Shown: positions 43,100 to 51,679 of the stretch, one piece after another
Position numbering within the stretch: position 1 is the stretch's first letter
Layout of the letters: the number at the start of each line of letters is the position of its first letter
The notes under the pieces: model-generated
The model's input: the letters and a program-made list of their open reading frames with translations, nothing else
Told to the model about the DNA's origin: nothing
Databases searched by the model: none
Made by a program: the position numbers and the translations under genes
Assembly: GCF_007997005.1 (NCBI RefSeq)
Contig: NZ_VOSL01000141.1
Span: 1-62,974, forward strand
Source of the DNA: Lujinxingia vulgaris
Lineage (GTDB): Bacteria; Myxococcota_A; Bradymonadia; Bradymonadales; Bradymonadaceae
Reading direction: 5' to 3'
Length of the DNA stretch: 62,974 nucleotides

Positions 43100-44458
43100 T
43101 CAGGGGCAGGCCATCGTGTTGGGGTAGCAGATCCCCAGGTTGAGCTCCTCGTAGAGCTCCCCGCGGGTGAAGCTGGAGCGGGGGCAGCAGCGGTTGCCGC
43201 TGCCGCACTGAGGCTGGGGTGCGTCGGTGTTGCAGGCGATCCGGTTGGAGTCATCATCGGCGCAGTAGGTGGAGTAGACGCCCCATTTGCAGCGCTCGCC
43301 AGCGTCGCAGTCGGTGTCGTCGTCGCAGCCGATGTGCAAGTAGCCCTGACCCTTTTCGGAGGCCTCGAAGACGCGTTCGGCGATGGGATCATCATCGGAC
43401 TTGCAGACCGAGGTGACGCCGGAGGTGCTCAGCGAGAGCAGGCAGACTTGATCGGAGGTGCAGTGGCCGCTGGCCAGGCAGAAGATCGCCTCGTCGTCGC
43501 CGCTGACGCAGGCGCCGTCGGTGCAGATGTCGCCGTCGCCGCAGGAGCCACAGCTTCCGCCGCAGCCATCATCGCCGCAGGTCAGCCCGTCGCAGCTCGG
43601 CTCACAGGCGTCGGGCGCGCAGTAGCCCAGGAAGTTGCAGCTGGGCATCTCGGAGGGGCAGTCAGCGCCGGTATCGCAGCGCGCGCTGCACTGCTCGTCG
43701 AAGCACAGGCCGCTTTCGCAGTCGTGGGTGTCGGTGCAGGCCTCACCGGGGCCCGCAGTGCCGCGTGCGCCTACTTCGCAGATGCACTCGCCACTGGTCT
43801 CATCGCAGTCGCAGCGCTGACCGACGGGGCAGTCGTCGTTGTAGTTGAGCTCGCAGTGGATGGGGGGGAGCTCGCGGGCGCCGCAGTCGCTGCAGTCGCT
43901 GCCCAGCTCGCAGTAGCCGGCTCCGCCCTCGCCAACATCATCGCATTCGCCGTCGTTGGCGTAGCCGCCGGCCTCGCCAACCGGACCGCAGGTATCGTTG
44001 CACAAGGGGTCAAAGGTCTCGCAGGTGCCGGCGTTGCAGTAGTCGCCGGTGTCGCAGGTGCCGCAGCTTCCGCCGCAGCCGTCCGGGCCGCAATCAAGCC
44101 CGGAGCACTCGGGCACGCAGGTGGTGTTGCAGTCGGGGTCGCTGCTGCAACCCTCCGGGCAGACGCCGTCGTTGGCGTTGTCGCAGATGCAGGCGCCGCC
44201 ATCGCAGGTGGAGCCCTCCCCGCAGCTCGCGCTCTGCAGCTCGCCAGCGGTGCAGGTGACGATCATCGCGCCATCGCAGCGCGAGGCACCTTCGCTCAGG
44301 CCGTCGCAGTCGTCGCCGGGGTTGGTGTCGGGCTCGGCGTCGGGGCCGGTGTCGTCGATGACGGGGATGGGATCCTCGTCCTGTTCATTTCCCGAGCAGG
44401 CCACGCTCACACAACACATCAACACCAGGGCCAGAAGGTTAAAGGGGCGCATCATCAT
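43100..44458 (-). CDS. Cysteine-rich repeat lipoprotein
   Basis: About 452 residues with GAGGA before three consecutive ATGs. Signal peptide and lipobox (MCCVSVAC). More than 50 cysteines fall in small disulfide modules. Two copies of an almost identical module, GLDCGPDGCGGSCGTC and GLTCGDDGCGGSCGSC, are each followed by a CxxGxC unit. Other parts resemble the Cys-rich surface lipoproteins common in Myxococcota/Bradymonadales (DDDTDCDAGERCKWG, CNTDAPQPQCGSGNRCC). Surface-exposed, disulfide-stabilised and probably adhesive or protective; exact role unknown. The C-terminal domain (about residues 320-450) is non-repetitive. Confidence 0.85.
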   Translation of the reverse strand: MMMRPFNLLALVLMCCVSVACSGNEQDEDPIPVIDDTGPDAEPDTNPGDDCDGLSEGASRCDGAMIVTCTAGELQSASCGEGSTCDGGACICDNANDGVCPEGCSSDPDCNTTCVPECSGLDCGPDGCGGSCGTCDTGDYCNAGTCETFDPLCNDTCGPVGEAGGYANDGECDDVGEGGAGYCELGSDCSDCGARELPPIHCELNYNDDCPVGQRCDCDETSGECICEVGARGTAGPGEACTDTHDCESGLCFDEQCSARCDTGADCPSEMPSCNFLGYCAPDACEPSCDGLTCGDDGCGGSCGSCGDGDICTDGACVSGDDEAIFCLASGHCTSDQVCLLSLSTSGVTSVCKSDDDPIAERVFEASEKGQGYLHIGCDDDTDCDAGERCKWGVYSTYCADDDSNRIACNTDAPQPQCGSGNRCCPRSSFTRGELYEELNLGICYPNTMACP

Positions 44459-44657
44459 GTCCTCACAGATCATTGCAGTTCATGGATTTAAAAGGGGGCC
44501 ACGTCTTAACGAAGGCGGCCGGTTTGAATCAAGGGAAATAATGACCGATGAGTCACGCGGCTTGTGATGAGATGCTAAGCGGTTGATTTTAAAGCCAATA
44601 TGGCGCGTTACGTCGTGTTGAGTTGGTGCGACGAAGACGCTTTTGGGGAGCGAAAAC

Positions 44658-44698
44658 AAAAAAAACGACGCCCACCCGGGAGGTGCGCGTCGTTTTTT
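44658..44698. terminator. Bidirectional rho-independent terminator
   Basis: CGACGC/GCGTCG outer stem with inner CACC/GGTG, flanked by eight A's on one side and TTTTTT on the other. It lies just beyond the stop of the S1-domain gene, which it terminates on the minus strand. Confidence 0.88.
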
Positions 44699-44734
44699 CA
44701 GGCCACAGAGCCTGCGTATGTCTTTCGTGTGAGC

Positions 44735-46429
44735 TCAGTCCTTTTTGCGGGCTTTGAGCAGATCGCCCAGCGTGCCCATGCTGCCGCCGGAGGAGAGGCT
44801 CTCGTCCTTGTAGCTGGTGGGAGCGGCTTTGGAGAGATCGGTCTGCTCGGCGATGGTCTCGGCGTCTTTGAGGCTCAGCGCCATGCGGCGACGCTCGGGC
44901 TCGATGTTGAGCACGCGGGCTTTGACCTCCTGACCGGCCGTGAACTGGCGGTGGGGAGTGGAGTCGCTGGCCAGGTTCATCTCGCTGCGCGGCAAGAGCG
45001 CGGTGATGCCGCCGCCGAGCTCGATAAAGGCGCCAAAATCTTCGACTTTGGCCACGTGTCCGGTGACTTCGAGGCCGATGGCGAAGCGCTCGGTGATGTT
45101 GGCCCAGGGATCGCCCTCGGCGGTCTTCATGCTCAGGCCGATGCGGCGGCGCAGCAGATCGATGTCCTGCACCTCCACCGAGACCTCCTCGCCCACCGAG
45201 ACGACGTCGGCGGGGTTGGCGACGTGGCGCTCCCAACTCATCTGCGAGACGTGCACCAGACCCTCAACCCCCGGGGTAAGTTCCACAAAGGCGCCAAAGG
45301 GCGCAAGACGCACCACGCGGCCGAGCACGCGGCTTCCCACGGCGAATTTTTCGTTGACCTCAAGCCAGGGATCCTGCTCGGTGGCCTTCATGCTCAGGCC
45401 GATGCGGATGGGCTTGTCGCCCACCGGCTCCTCCAGGCTCAAGACCTCGACCTTGACCTCCTGGCCGACTTTGACCAGGTCGGTGGGGTGGTCGAAGAAG
45501 GTGTGGCTGAGCTCGGAGACGTGCACCAGCCCCTCGACGCCGCCGATGTCGACGAAGGCGCCAAAATCGGCCACCCGCGTGATGACACCGTCGATGACCT
45601 GACCCACTTCGAGCGTTTTCAGCGTCTCTTCGCGGGCCTCTTTTTGCTGAGCTTCAAGTAGGGCGCGGCGGCTGACGACGATGGAGCGTCCGCCGTCGCG
45701 AACTTCCTGGACCTTGAACTGATAGGTCTGGCCGACGTGGGCGTCGGGCTCTTCGGTAAAGCCGAGCTCGATCTGGCTGATGGGGCAGAACGCCTCCACG
45801 CCGGAGAGATCGATCTCGAAGCCGCCCTTGTTGGTGCCGGTGACCTTGCCGCTGATGGGGAGCCCGGTGTCGTGGGCGGTCTCGACCGCCGCCAGGCCCT
45901 GGCGGCCGGCGCCGAGCTCTTTTCCGAGCTGGATGCCGCCTTTAAAGCCGAGCACGTAGAAGGAGTAGGTCTGGCCGGGCTCAAGCGTGACGTTGCCTTC
46001 TTCGTCTTCGTAAGCGGCGCGCTCGGCGACGCCTTCCTGGTTGGCGCCGATCTGCACGAAGATCGCCGCGGAGCCCACCGAGATGACCTTGCCCTCAACC
46101 TGATCGCCCATATCGAAGCGCTGGCGGGAGGGGGCGGCGGCCTCATGGCTCTCAAACATCGCGGCAAAGTCGTCCATGGTGGCCGAGGTGTCGCCGAACT
46201 TCATGCCGGCGTTCGGCTCCTCCTTTTTGGCCTCGTCTTTCGAGGCGGCCGGCGCGTCCTTTTTGGGCGCGTCCTTCCTGGGAGCGTTGGGCGCGGTGGG
46301 GGGCTTGGGCGCGCGGATCACTTCGACTTTCTCGTCGGGCTTCACCCCCTGGGCGCTGGCCTGACCTTCGGGTTTTTTCTTGCGGGGGCGAGGAGGCACG
46401 GGCTGGTTCTTGTCGTCTTTGGAGGCCAT
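44735..46429 (-). CDS. S1 RNA-binding domain protein (ribosomal protein S1-like)
   Basis: 564 residues from ATG 46429 (MASKDDKNQ). The first ~100 residues are Lys/Pro/Ala-rich and disordered. About five S1 domains follow, each with the GxVxxVxxFGAFVxLGGVEGLVHxS pattern; the last three are nearly canonical (GVITRVADFGAFVDIGGVEG, GRVVRLAPFGAFVELTPGVEG, GHVAKVEDFGAFIELGGGIT) and the first two diverged (GKVISVGSAAIFVQIGANQEG). Ribosomal protein S1 has six domains and no such N-terminal tail, so this may be an S1 paralogue for RNA binding or translation, or the lineage's S1 itself. Ends LGDLLKARKKD. Confidence 0.88.
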   Translation of the reverse strand: MASKDDKNQPVPPRPRKKKPEGQASAQGVKPDEKVEVIRAPKPPTAPNAPRKDAPKKDAPAASKDEAKKEEPNAGMKFGDTSATMDDFAAMFESHEAAAPSRQRFDMGDQVEGKVISVGSAAIFVQIGANQEGVAERAAYEDEEGNVTLEPGQTYSFYVLGFKGGIQLGKELGAGRQGLAAVETAHDTGLPISGKVTGTNKGGFEIDLSGVEAFCPISQIELGFTEEPDAHVGQTYQFKVQEVRDGGRSIVVSRRALLEAQQKEAREETLKTLEVGQVIDGVITRVADFGAFVDIGGVEGLVHVSELSHTFFDHPTDLVKVGQEVKVEVLSLEEPVGDKPIRIGLSMKATEQDPWLEVNEKFAVGSRVLGRVVRLAPFGAFVELTPGVEGLVHVSQMSWERHVANPADVVSVGEEVSVEVQDIDLLRRRIGLSMKTAEGDPWANITERFAIGLEVTGHVAKVEDFGAFIELGGGITALLPRSEMNLASDSTPHRQFTAGQEVKARVLNIEPERRRMALSLKDAETIAEQTDLSKAAPTSYKDESLSSGGSMGTLGDLLKARKKD

Positions 46430-46533
46430 GTCGGTTGCCTTGGAGAGAGGTGAGGCTGGGGTCATCGAGGGGCGCGCGCTGTCGTGATGAGGTGCGCATC
46501 CCCGCGAAGCGAAGAGCTCAGAAGTTGCGTAAA

Positions 46534-47553
46534 CTAGCGGCGAAGGCCGGTGGCGCGGCGCACGCGTGTCATCACATCTTCGACAATCGGGCGCACTTTT
46601 TCGGCGCCCTGGTCGAGGATCTGGTCGAGGTAGTCGCGGTCGTCGATGATGGCCTCGTACTTCTCGCGGAAGGGAGAGAAGTAGGCGTCCATCGCCTCAA
46701 AGAGGGCCTGTTTGGCGTGGCCGTAGCCGTAGCCGCCGCGGCGGTAGTTCGCTTCCATCTCGGCGACCTCCTCGGCGGAGGCGAAGAGCTTGTAGAGGGT
46801 CACGATCGTGCAGGTTGAGGGATCTTTGGGATCGTCGAGACCTTTCGAGTCGGTCTGGATCTTCATGATCTGCTTGCGCAGCTTTTTGGGCGGCAGGAGC
46901 GGCTCGATGATGTTGCCGTAGCTCTTGCTCATCTTGCGCCCGTCGATGCCCGGGACGGTGGCGACGTCTTCGCGCACGCGGGCTTCGGGCAGGCGCAAGA
47001 AGTCGCCGCCGAAGGCGGTGTTGAACTTCTGGGCCATATCCCGGGTCATCTCGATGTGCTGGATCTGGTCGGCGCCCACCGGGACGACCTCCGAGTCGTA
47101 GATCAGAATGTCGCTGGCCATGAGCACCGGGTAGGTGAACACGCCGTGGTTGATATCCTTCTCAATCCCCTGATCTTTTGCGGCCTTATAGGCGTGGGCG
47201 CGCTCCAGCAGCCCCATGTGCGTGACGCAGCTTAAGAGCCAGGTCAGCTCGGTGACCTCCGGGATATCCGACTGGCGGAAGAAGGCCGCGCGGCTCGGAT
47301 CGAGGCCAAAGGCCAGAAAGTAGGCCGTGATCTGGTAGACCGAGTCGCGCAGCGCCTGCGGGTCACGCACCGAGGTCAGGGCGTGGTAGTCGGCCACAAA
47401 GTAGAAGGCCTCGTAGTCCTCCTGAAGATCGATGGCCGGGCGGATCATGCCCAGGTAGTTGCCCAGGTGCGGAAAGCCGGTGGGCTTGATGCCCGAGAGG
47501 CTGCGGCGCGGACCTGCGGGGGGGGCGCTTGTTTCGTTCGTTTCAGAGGTCAT
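46534..47553 (-). CDS. trpS: Tryptophan--tRNA ligase
   Basis: 339 residues, a normal TrpRS length. Class I signatures: the HIGH-like motif FPHLGNYLGM near residue 27, the tryptophan/ATP pocket VPVGADQIQHIEMTRD, and KMSKS as GRKMSKSYGNIIEPL near 200. It charges tRNA-Trp in the cytoplasm. Two proline/alanine-rich residues-blocks at the N-terminus (TNETSAPPAGP) are unconserved. It follows the methyltransferase gene by 23 bp, so probably one operon. Confidence 0.97.
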   Translation of the reverse strand: MTSETNETSAPPAGPRRSLSGIKPTGFPHLGNYLGMIRPAIDLQEDYEAFYFVADYHALTSVRDPQALRDSVYQITAYFLAFGLDPSRAAFFRQSDIPEVTELTWLLSCVTHMGLLERAHAYKAAKDQGIEKDINHGVFTYPVLMASDILIYDSEVVPVGADQIQHIEMTRDMAQKFNTAFGGDFLRLPEARVREDVATVPGIDGRKMSKSYGNIIEPLLPPKKLRKQIMKIQTDSKGLDDPKDPSTCTIVTLYKLFASAEEVAEMEANYRRGGYGYGHAKQALFEAMDAYFSPFREKYEAIIDDRDYLDQILDQGAEKVRPIVEDVMTRVRRATGLRR

Positions 47554-47576
47554 AGATGGCGAGCGCTTTAAGAGCG

Positions 47577-48527
47577 TTACGCACGGGTGATGCGCCAGCT
47601 CTGGTGAGGTTTGGAGTGTTGGAAGTCGTGGGGGATGGTCTTATGGGTGAGCTCCTCAAGCGAGGCGCCGTGAAGCTGACCCGGTTGCAGCTTAAAGTTT
47701 CTAAAGTTGGTCGAGAAGTAAAGGGCGCCGCCGGGTTTGAGCAAGCCCAGCGAGGTGTTGATAAGCCAGGGGTGGTCGCGCTGGATTTCGAGCGTGTCGT
47801 CCATCTTCTTGGAGTTGGAGAAGGTGGGCGGGTCGAGCACGATCAGGTCGTAGCGCTCGCGGGCGCGGTCCGGGCTTGCCAGGTACTGCAGGATGTCGGC
47901 GCGCTCAAAGCGGTGGCCGCGCAGGCTCATCTGGTTGAGCGCGAGGTTCTCGCGGGCCCAGCGCAAATACGTGTTGCTCATGTCGACGGTGACCGTCTTG
48001 CGGGCGCCGCCGGCGATCGCGTGCACGGTGAACGCGCCGGTGTAGGCGAAGAGGTTGAGCACGCTCTTGCCCTCCGACTCCTCGCGCACCATCTGGCGGG
48101 TGATGCGGTGGTCTAAGAAGAGGCCGGTGTCGAGGTAGTCCGAGAGGTTGACCTTGAACTTGAGCCCGTCCTCATGGACGACGATCTCGCTGCGCTCGTG
48201 GGCAAATTTCGAATACTGCCAGGAGCCCTTCTGGCGGCGGCGCGTTTTGACAAAGACCTTCTCAGCCGGGATGTCGAGCCGGGTCATCAGGACCTCGAGC
48301 ATCGCGTCGAGCCAGGCCTCGTTGTCCATGTCGCGGAACTTGCGCCGGGCCATCAGCGCCACGTGCAGATACCCCTCGTACCAGTCGACGAGCAGGGGAA
48401 TCTCGGGGATGTCGGCGTCGTAGATGCGGTAGCAGCTCTGGCCCAGGCGTTGGGCGGCGTTCTCGATGCGGCTGATGTTCTTCTGGAGACGGTTCTCGAA
48501 CATCGCCGCCTGTTCGGCGTAAGACAT
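47577..48527 (-). CDS. Class I SAM methyltransferase, RlmK-like (23S rRNA m7G2069 type)
   Basis: 316 residues. The N-terminal part (RRKFRDMDNEAWLDAMLEVLMTRL) and VFVKTRRRQKGSWQY resemble the PUA-like/EEHEE region of RlmK. The methyltransferase core has motif I LNLFAYTGAFTVHA, motif II VTVDMSNTYLRWARENLALNQ and the catalytic motif IV LIVLDPPTFSNSKKM, followed by LLKPGGALYFSTNFRNFKL. The lineage uses separate RlmK and RlmL in many bacteria; E. coli has them fused. Methylation of 23S rRNA position 2069 is inferred from family resemblance. Confidence 0.85.
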   Translation of the reverse strand: MSYAEQAAMFENRLQKNISRIENAAQRLGQSCYRIYDADIPEIPLLVDWYEGYLHVALMARRKFRDMDNEAWLDAMLEVLMTRLDIPAEKVFVKTRRRQKGSWQYSKFAHERSEIVVHEDGLKFKVNLSDYLDTGLFLDHRITRQMVREESEGKSVLNLFAYTGAFTVHAIAGGARKTVTVDMSNTYLRWARENLALNQMSLRGHRFERADILQYLASPDRARERYDLIVLDPPTFSNSKKMDDTLEIQRDHPWLINTSLGLLKPGGALYFSTNFRNFKLQPGQLHGASLEELTHKTIPHDFQHSKPHQSWRITRA

Positions 48528-48607
48528 CTTCGGGGGGCCCGGGCGGGAGAGGAGTGATGCGGGGGGAAGCGCGGTGCGGCCGGAGCGTAGCCGGAGGCAG
48601 AGGCAGC

Positions 48608-48955
48608 TCAGAAGAGCTCGCGGGTCTTCTCTTCGACCATGCCCGTGGAGTCGTAGATGCGCGAGCGGATGGCCGATTTCGAGAGGATATGCGCGCTGAC
48701 CGGGGCGGTGATGAAGAGGAAGAGGGTGATGAGGATCTCGTGCAGCGTCAGGCTACCTTTGGTGACGCTGAAGTAGACCATTGAGCCCACGAGCATCGCG
48801 CCCAGCCCCAGGGTGGTGGCCTTGGTGGGGCCGTGCAGGCGCATGTAGAAGTCGGGCAGCTTCGCCAGACCCAGCGAGCCGATAAAGGCAAAGATCGCCC
48901 CGAAGATGATCAGGGCGGCGATGATGCTTTGAAGGTAGAGGGGGAGCTCTTCCAT
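48608..48955 (-). CDS. mrpG: Mrp Na+/H+ antiporter subunit G
   Basis: Start at 48955 (MEELPLYLQS). 115 residues, three hydrophobic segments, family pattern IFAFIGSLGLAKLPDFYMRLHGPTKATTLG. MrpG is a small membrane subunit needed for the Mrp complex. Last gene of the operon, 58 bp after mrpF. The C-terminus carries an extra polar tail (SRIYDSTGMVEEKTRELF). Confidence 0.92.
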   Translation of the reverse strand: MEELPLYLQSIIAALIIFGAIFAFIGSLGLAKLPDFYMRLHGPTKATTLGLGAMLVGSMVYFSVTKGSLTLHEILITLFLFITAPVSAHILSKSAIRSRIYDSTGMVEEKTRELF

Positions 48956-49013
48956 GATGGTCTCAAAAGGCTTCGGGTGACGCGCGGTAAAGGGCGAGTC
49001 AGCCGGTGGAGGT

Positions 49014-49286
49014 TCACTCGATGAGGTCGCCGCGCAGCAGGAAGCGGGCCAAGCCGACGGTGCCGACAAAGCCCATCATGGCGATGAGCAGGGCCGCTTC
49101 AAAGAAGAGGTCCGTCGACCACCAGATCCCTGCCAGGAGCAGGAGTGCGATGGCGTTGATGTTCATCGTGTCCAGGGCCACGACGCGGTCGAGCACGTCG
49201 GGGCCCTGGAAGAGGCGGTACGCGTTGAGCAAAATGGCCGCCGAGACGATGCCGAAGGCGGTAGCGATGGCGTAGGTCAAGATCAT
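49014..49286 (-). CDS. mrpF: Mrp Na+/H+ antiporter subunit F
   Basis: 90 residues, three hydrophobic segments, with the family core LFQGPDVLDRVVALDTMNINAIAL (conserved GP..DR..ALD). Overlaps the mrpE stop by 4 bp (ATGA). Small membrane subunit of the hetero-oligomeric antiporter. Confidence 0.94.
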   Translation of the reverse strand: MILTYAIATAFGIVSAAILLNAYRLFQGPDVLDRVVALDTMNINAIALLLLAGIWWSTDLFFEAALLIAMMGFVGTVGLARFLLRGDLIE

Positions 49287-49780
49287 TGGAAGACCTCCAG
49301 AAGCGGCGCCTCGTAACGGGCCTTCATCAGCTGAATCTCGGCGTCGGGGTCATCGGAGGTCAGCGCATGCACCAGCAGCGTCTTGCGGTCGCCGCTTAAG
49401 TTGGCCGAGACCGTGCCGGGGGTCAGCGAGATGGTCGCCGCGAAGATCGTGATGGCGTAAGGGTTGGTCAGCTTCACCGGCACCTCCAGAAAGATGGGCT
49501 TGAGCTTGCGGGTCGGGCCCAGGATCAAGCGCGCCACGGTGAGGTTGGCGATGAGGATGTCCCACATCACGATGACGATGTACTGGATCAGGGGGCGAAC
49601 CCGGCGCACCTTTGGGAAGGTGTCGGTAAAGCGGTAGGTGAGCGCCGGGAGCACCAGCGCCAGGATCACCCCGCCGATGACCGTGGAGAGCTCGAGCTTG
49701 CCCTGAGCCAGAAGCCAGACCGCCAGCAGCACCAGGCTGAAGAGGGGCTGAGGCAGAACGCGTTGTCGAATGCTGATCAC
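49283..49780 (-). CDS. mrpE: Mrp Na+/H+ antiporter subunit E
   Basis: Start taken as the GTG at 49780 (VISIRQRVLPQPL), because AAGGA lies 9 bp upstream and it begins one base after the mrpD stop; an ATG at 49807 lies inside mrpD. Two to three N-terminal membrane segments precede the family sequence IVMWDILIANLTVARLILGP and the C-terminal ITIFAATISLTPGTVSANLSGD. Essential peripheral/membrane subunit of Mrp. Confidence 0.92.
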   Translation of the reverse strand: MISIRQRVLPQPLFSLVLLAVWLLAQGKLELSTVIGGVILALVLPALTYRFTDTFPKVRRVRPLIQYIVIVMWDILIANLTVARLILGPTRKLKPIFLEVPVKLTNPYAITIFAATISLTPGTVSANLSGDRKTLLVHALTSDDPDAEIQLMKARYEAPLLEVFQ

Positions 49781-49781
49781 G

Positions 49782-51344
49782 TCAGTGGTCCTTGTTGCGG
49801 AGGTCATCGCTCATGCCTGTGTCGGGGAAGAAGGCCGGTTCGACCATCACCGCGTCGATGTACTGCTGCGGGTCGAGCAGCTGGGCGGCGACCTCGTCGG
49901 TGTATTCGGTGACCGGGCCGGCAAACGCGGAGTAGGCTGCCAGGATGGCCAGGATGGCGACCAGGGGGGCGGCCTGCAGCGCGGTGGTGCGCTCGACCTT
50001 CTCGGCGCGCGCGTCGTTGACCTCGGTGCCCTTCCAGAAGACCTGGGTGCCGACGCGGCTCAGGGCGATAAGCCCCAGAAGGCTCGTAAAGAGGATCACC
50101 GCCCACATCCAGAAGCCGCCGGGCTCATCGATGGCGGCCTGAAGCATCAGGAGCTTGCCCAGAAAACCGCTGAAGGGCGGCAGGCCGGCGGCGGCCACGG
50201 CGACCCCGAAGAAGATCAACCCGAGCAGGGTGGGCTGGGTGAGCTTCCAGCCGATGCGGATCTCGTCGGTGAAGGGGCCACGCTGGGCGCTGACGCGCTC
50301 AATGAGCAAGAAGAAGAGCGCCATGTTCAGCGTGGAGTGCACCAGATAGTAGAGCGCGCCGGAGATGCTGGCTTCGGTGAAGAGGCCGATGCTGGCGAGC
50401 ATGGTGCCCAGCGAGGCGATGATGAGGTAGCCCGTCATATGGCGCAGGCGGTGGCTGCCCATTGCGCCGACCATCCCGAAGAAGAGGGTCAGCAGCGCCA
50501 GCGGGAAGAGGTAGGGCGCGATCAGGTCGGCACCGACGCCGGCTTCCGGCCCGAAGATCAGCGTGGAGGTACGCAGGATGGCGTAGACGCCCACCTTGGT
50601 CAGCACGGCAAAGAGCGCGGCCACCGGCGCGGTCGCCGCGCTGTAGACACCGGGCAACCACAGATACAGGGGAAGCAGCGCGGCCTTGAGCGCAAAGACC
50701 ACCATCAGCACCAGGGCGCCGGCCTGCAGGATCGCCTGATCTTCGGGGCCGAGCGCGGCGACCTGCACGGCCATATCGGCCATGTTCAGCGTGCCGGTGA
50801 TCCCGTAGAGCGTGCTCACGCCGATCAGAAAGAGCGCCGAGCCCACCAGGTTCAAGATCACGTAATGGATGCCTGCTTTAAGCCGCTTTTTGCCGCCGGA
50901 GTAGACCAGCAGGTTGTAGGAGGCCAGCAGCAGGATCTCGAAGAACACAAAGAGGTTGAAGATGTCGCCCGTTAAGAACGCCCCGCAGATGCCCAGGACC
51001 TGAAACTGGAAGAGGAAGTGGAAGTAGGGCCCGCGTTTATCGGCGCCCTGGGAGGCGTAGGCCAGCACGCAGAAGGCGACCACACTGGTCAGCGCGACCA
51101 TCATCGCCGAGAGGCGGTCGACGACGACCACAATCCCAAAAGGCGCCGACCAGCTGCCCATCGCGTAGCTGAAGATCTCGCCGGACATCGTCTGGCTGAT
51201 CATGAAGAAGCCGGTGGCCACCAGGGCCAGGGAGGCGGCCAGCGAGAGGGTGCGCTGAATGGCGATCTTTGAGGCCGGGATCAGCGCGCAGGCAAGCGCG
51301 GTGAGCATCGGCAGCAGGATAGGTATGACGATCCAGTTGTTCAC
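49782..51344 (-). CDS. mrpD: Mrp Na+/H+ antiporter subunit D
   Basis: 520 residues, about 14 hydrophobic segments, homologous to complex I subunits NuoL/M/N. The functional core is visible: the glutamate in FNLFVFFEILLLASYNLLVYSG and the lysine in MVVFALKAALLPLYLWLPGVYSAA, both part of the proton pathway. A break region YYLVHSTLNMALFFLLIERV follows. Overlaps mrpC by the ATGA. Confidence 0.96.
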   Translation of the reverse strand: MNNWIVIPILLPMLTALACALIPASKIAIQRTLSLAASLALVATGFFMISQTMSGEIFSYAMGSWSAPFGIVVVVDRLSAMMVALTSVVAFCVLAYASQGADKRGPYFHFLFQFQVLGICGAFLTGDIFNLFVFFEILLLASYNLLVYSGGKKRLKAGIHYVILNLVGSALFLIGVSTLYGITGTLNMADMAVQVAALGPEDQAILQAGALVLMVVFALKAALLPLYLWLPGVYSAATAPVAALFAVLTKVGVYAILRTSTLIFGPEAGVGADLIAPYLFPLALLTLFFGMVGAMGSHRLRHMTGYLIIASLGTMLASIGLFTEASISGALYYLVHSTLNMALFFLLIERVSAQRGPFTDEIRIGWKLTQPTLLGLIFFGVAVAAAGLPPFSGFLGKLLMLQAAIDEPGGFWMWAVILFTSLLGLIALSRVGTQVFWKGTEVNDARAEKVERTTALQAAPLVAILAILAAYSAFAGPVTEYTDEVAAQLLDPQQYIDAVMVEPAFFPDTGMSDDLRNKDH

Positions 51345-51679
51345 CGGCTCTGCTCCTTCGCGTCGAGATGATCGGTGCCAAGCTCCACATAACCGCTGAT
51401 GGCCAGGACCAGGATAAAGGCGGTCATGGCAAAGCCGATGACGATCGCCGTGAGGATCAGCGCCTGGGGAAGCGGATCGGCGTAGGCCTCAAGGGGCACG
51501 CCTTTTTGCAAGACCGGGGGCATCCCGGAGGTGAGCCGGCCTGTGGAGAAGATGTAGAGGTTGGCGGCGTACGAAAAGAGGGCCAGGCCGACGATGACCG
51601 GGAAGGTGCGCGCGCGCAGCACCAGGTAGAACCCACAGGCCACCAGAACGGCGATGGCAGAGGCTATCAGGGCTTCCAT
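51341..51679 (-). CDS. mrpC: Mrp Na+/H+ antiporter subunit C
   Basis: 112 residues, three helices, NuoK-like. Family features: GFYLVLRARTFPVIVGLALFSYAANL and DPLPQALILTAIVIGFAMTAF. Overlaps mrpA by 13 bp and mrpD by 4 bp. Confidence 0.95.
   Translation of the reverse strand: MEALIASAIAVLVACGFYLVLRARTFPVIVGLALFSYAANLYIFSTGRLTSGMPPVLQKGVPLEAYADPLPQALILTAIVIGFAMTAFILVLAISGYVELGTDHLDAKEQSR

Noticed and set aside
43040-44491. Plus-strand Ala/Val-rich open frame opposite the Cys-rich lipoprotein
   Set aside because: Arises from reading GC-rich cysteine codons backwards; the minus strand has a signal peptide, lipobox and Cys modules.
44589-45236. Minus-strand Arg-rich frame overlapping the S1-domain gene
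   Set aside because: Different frame of the S1 coding sequence; no start signal and low-complexity translation.
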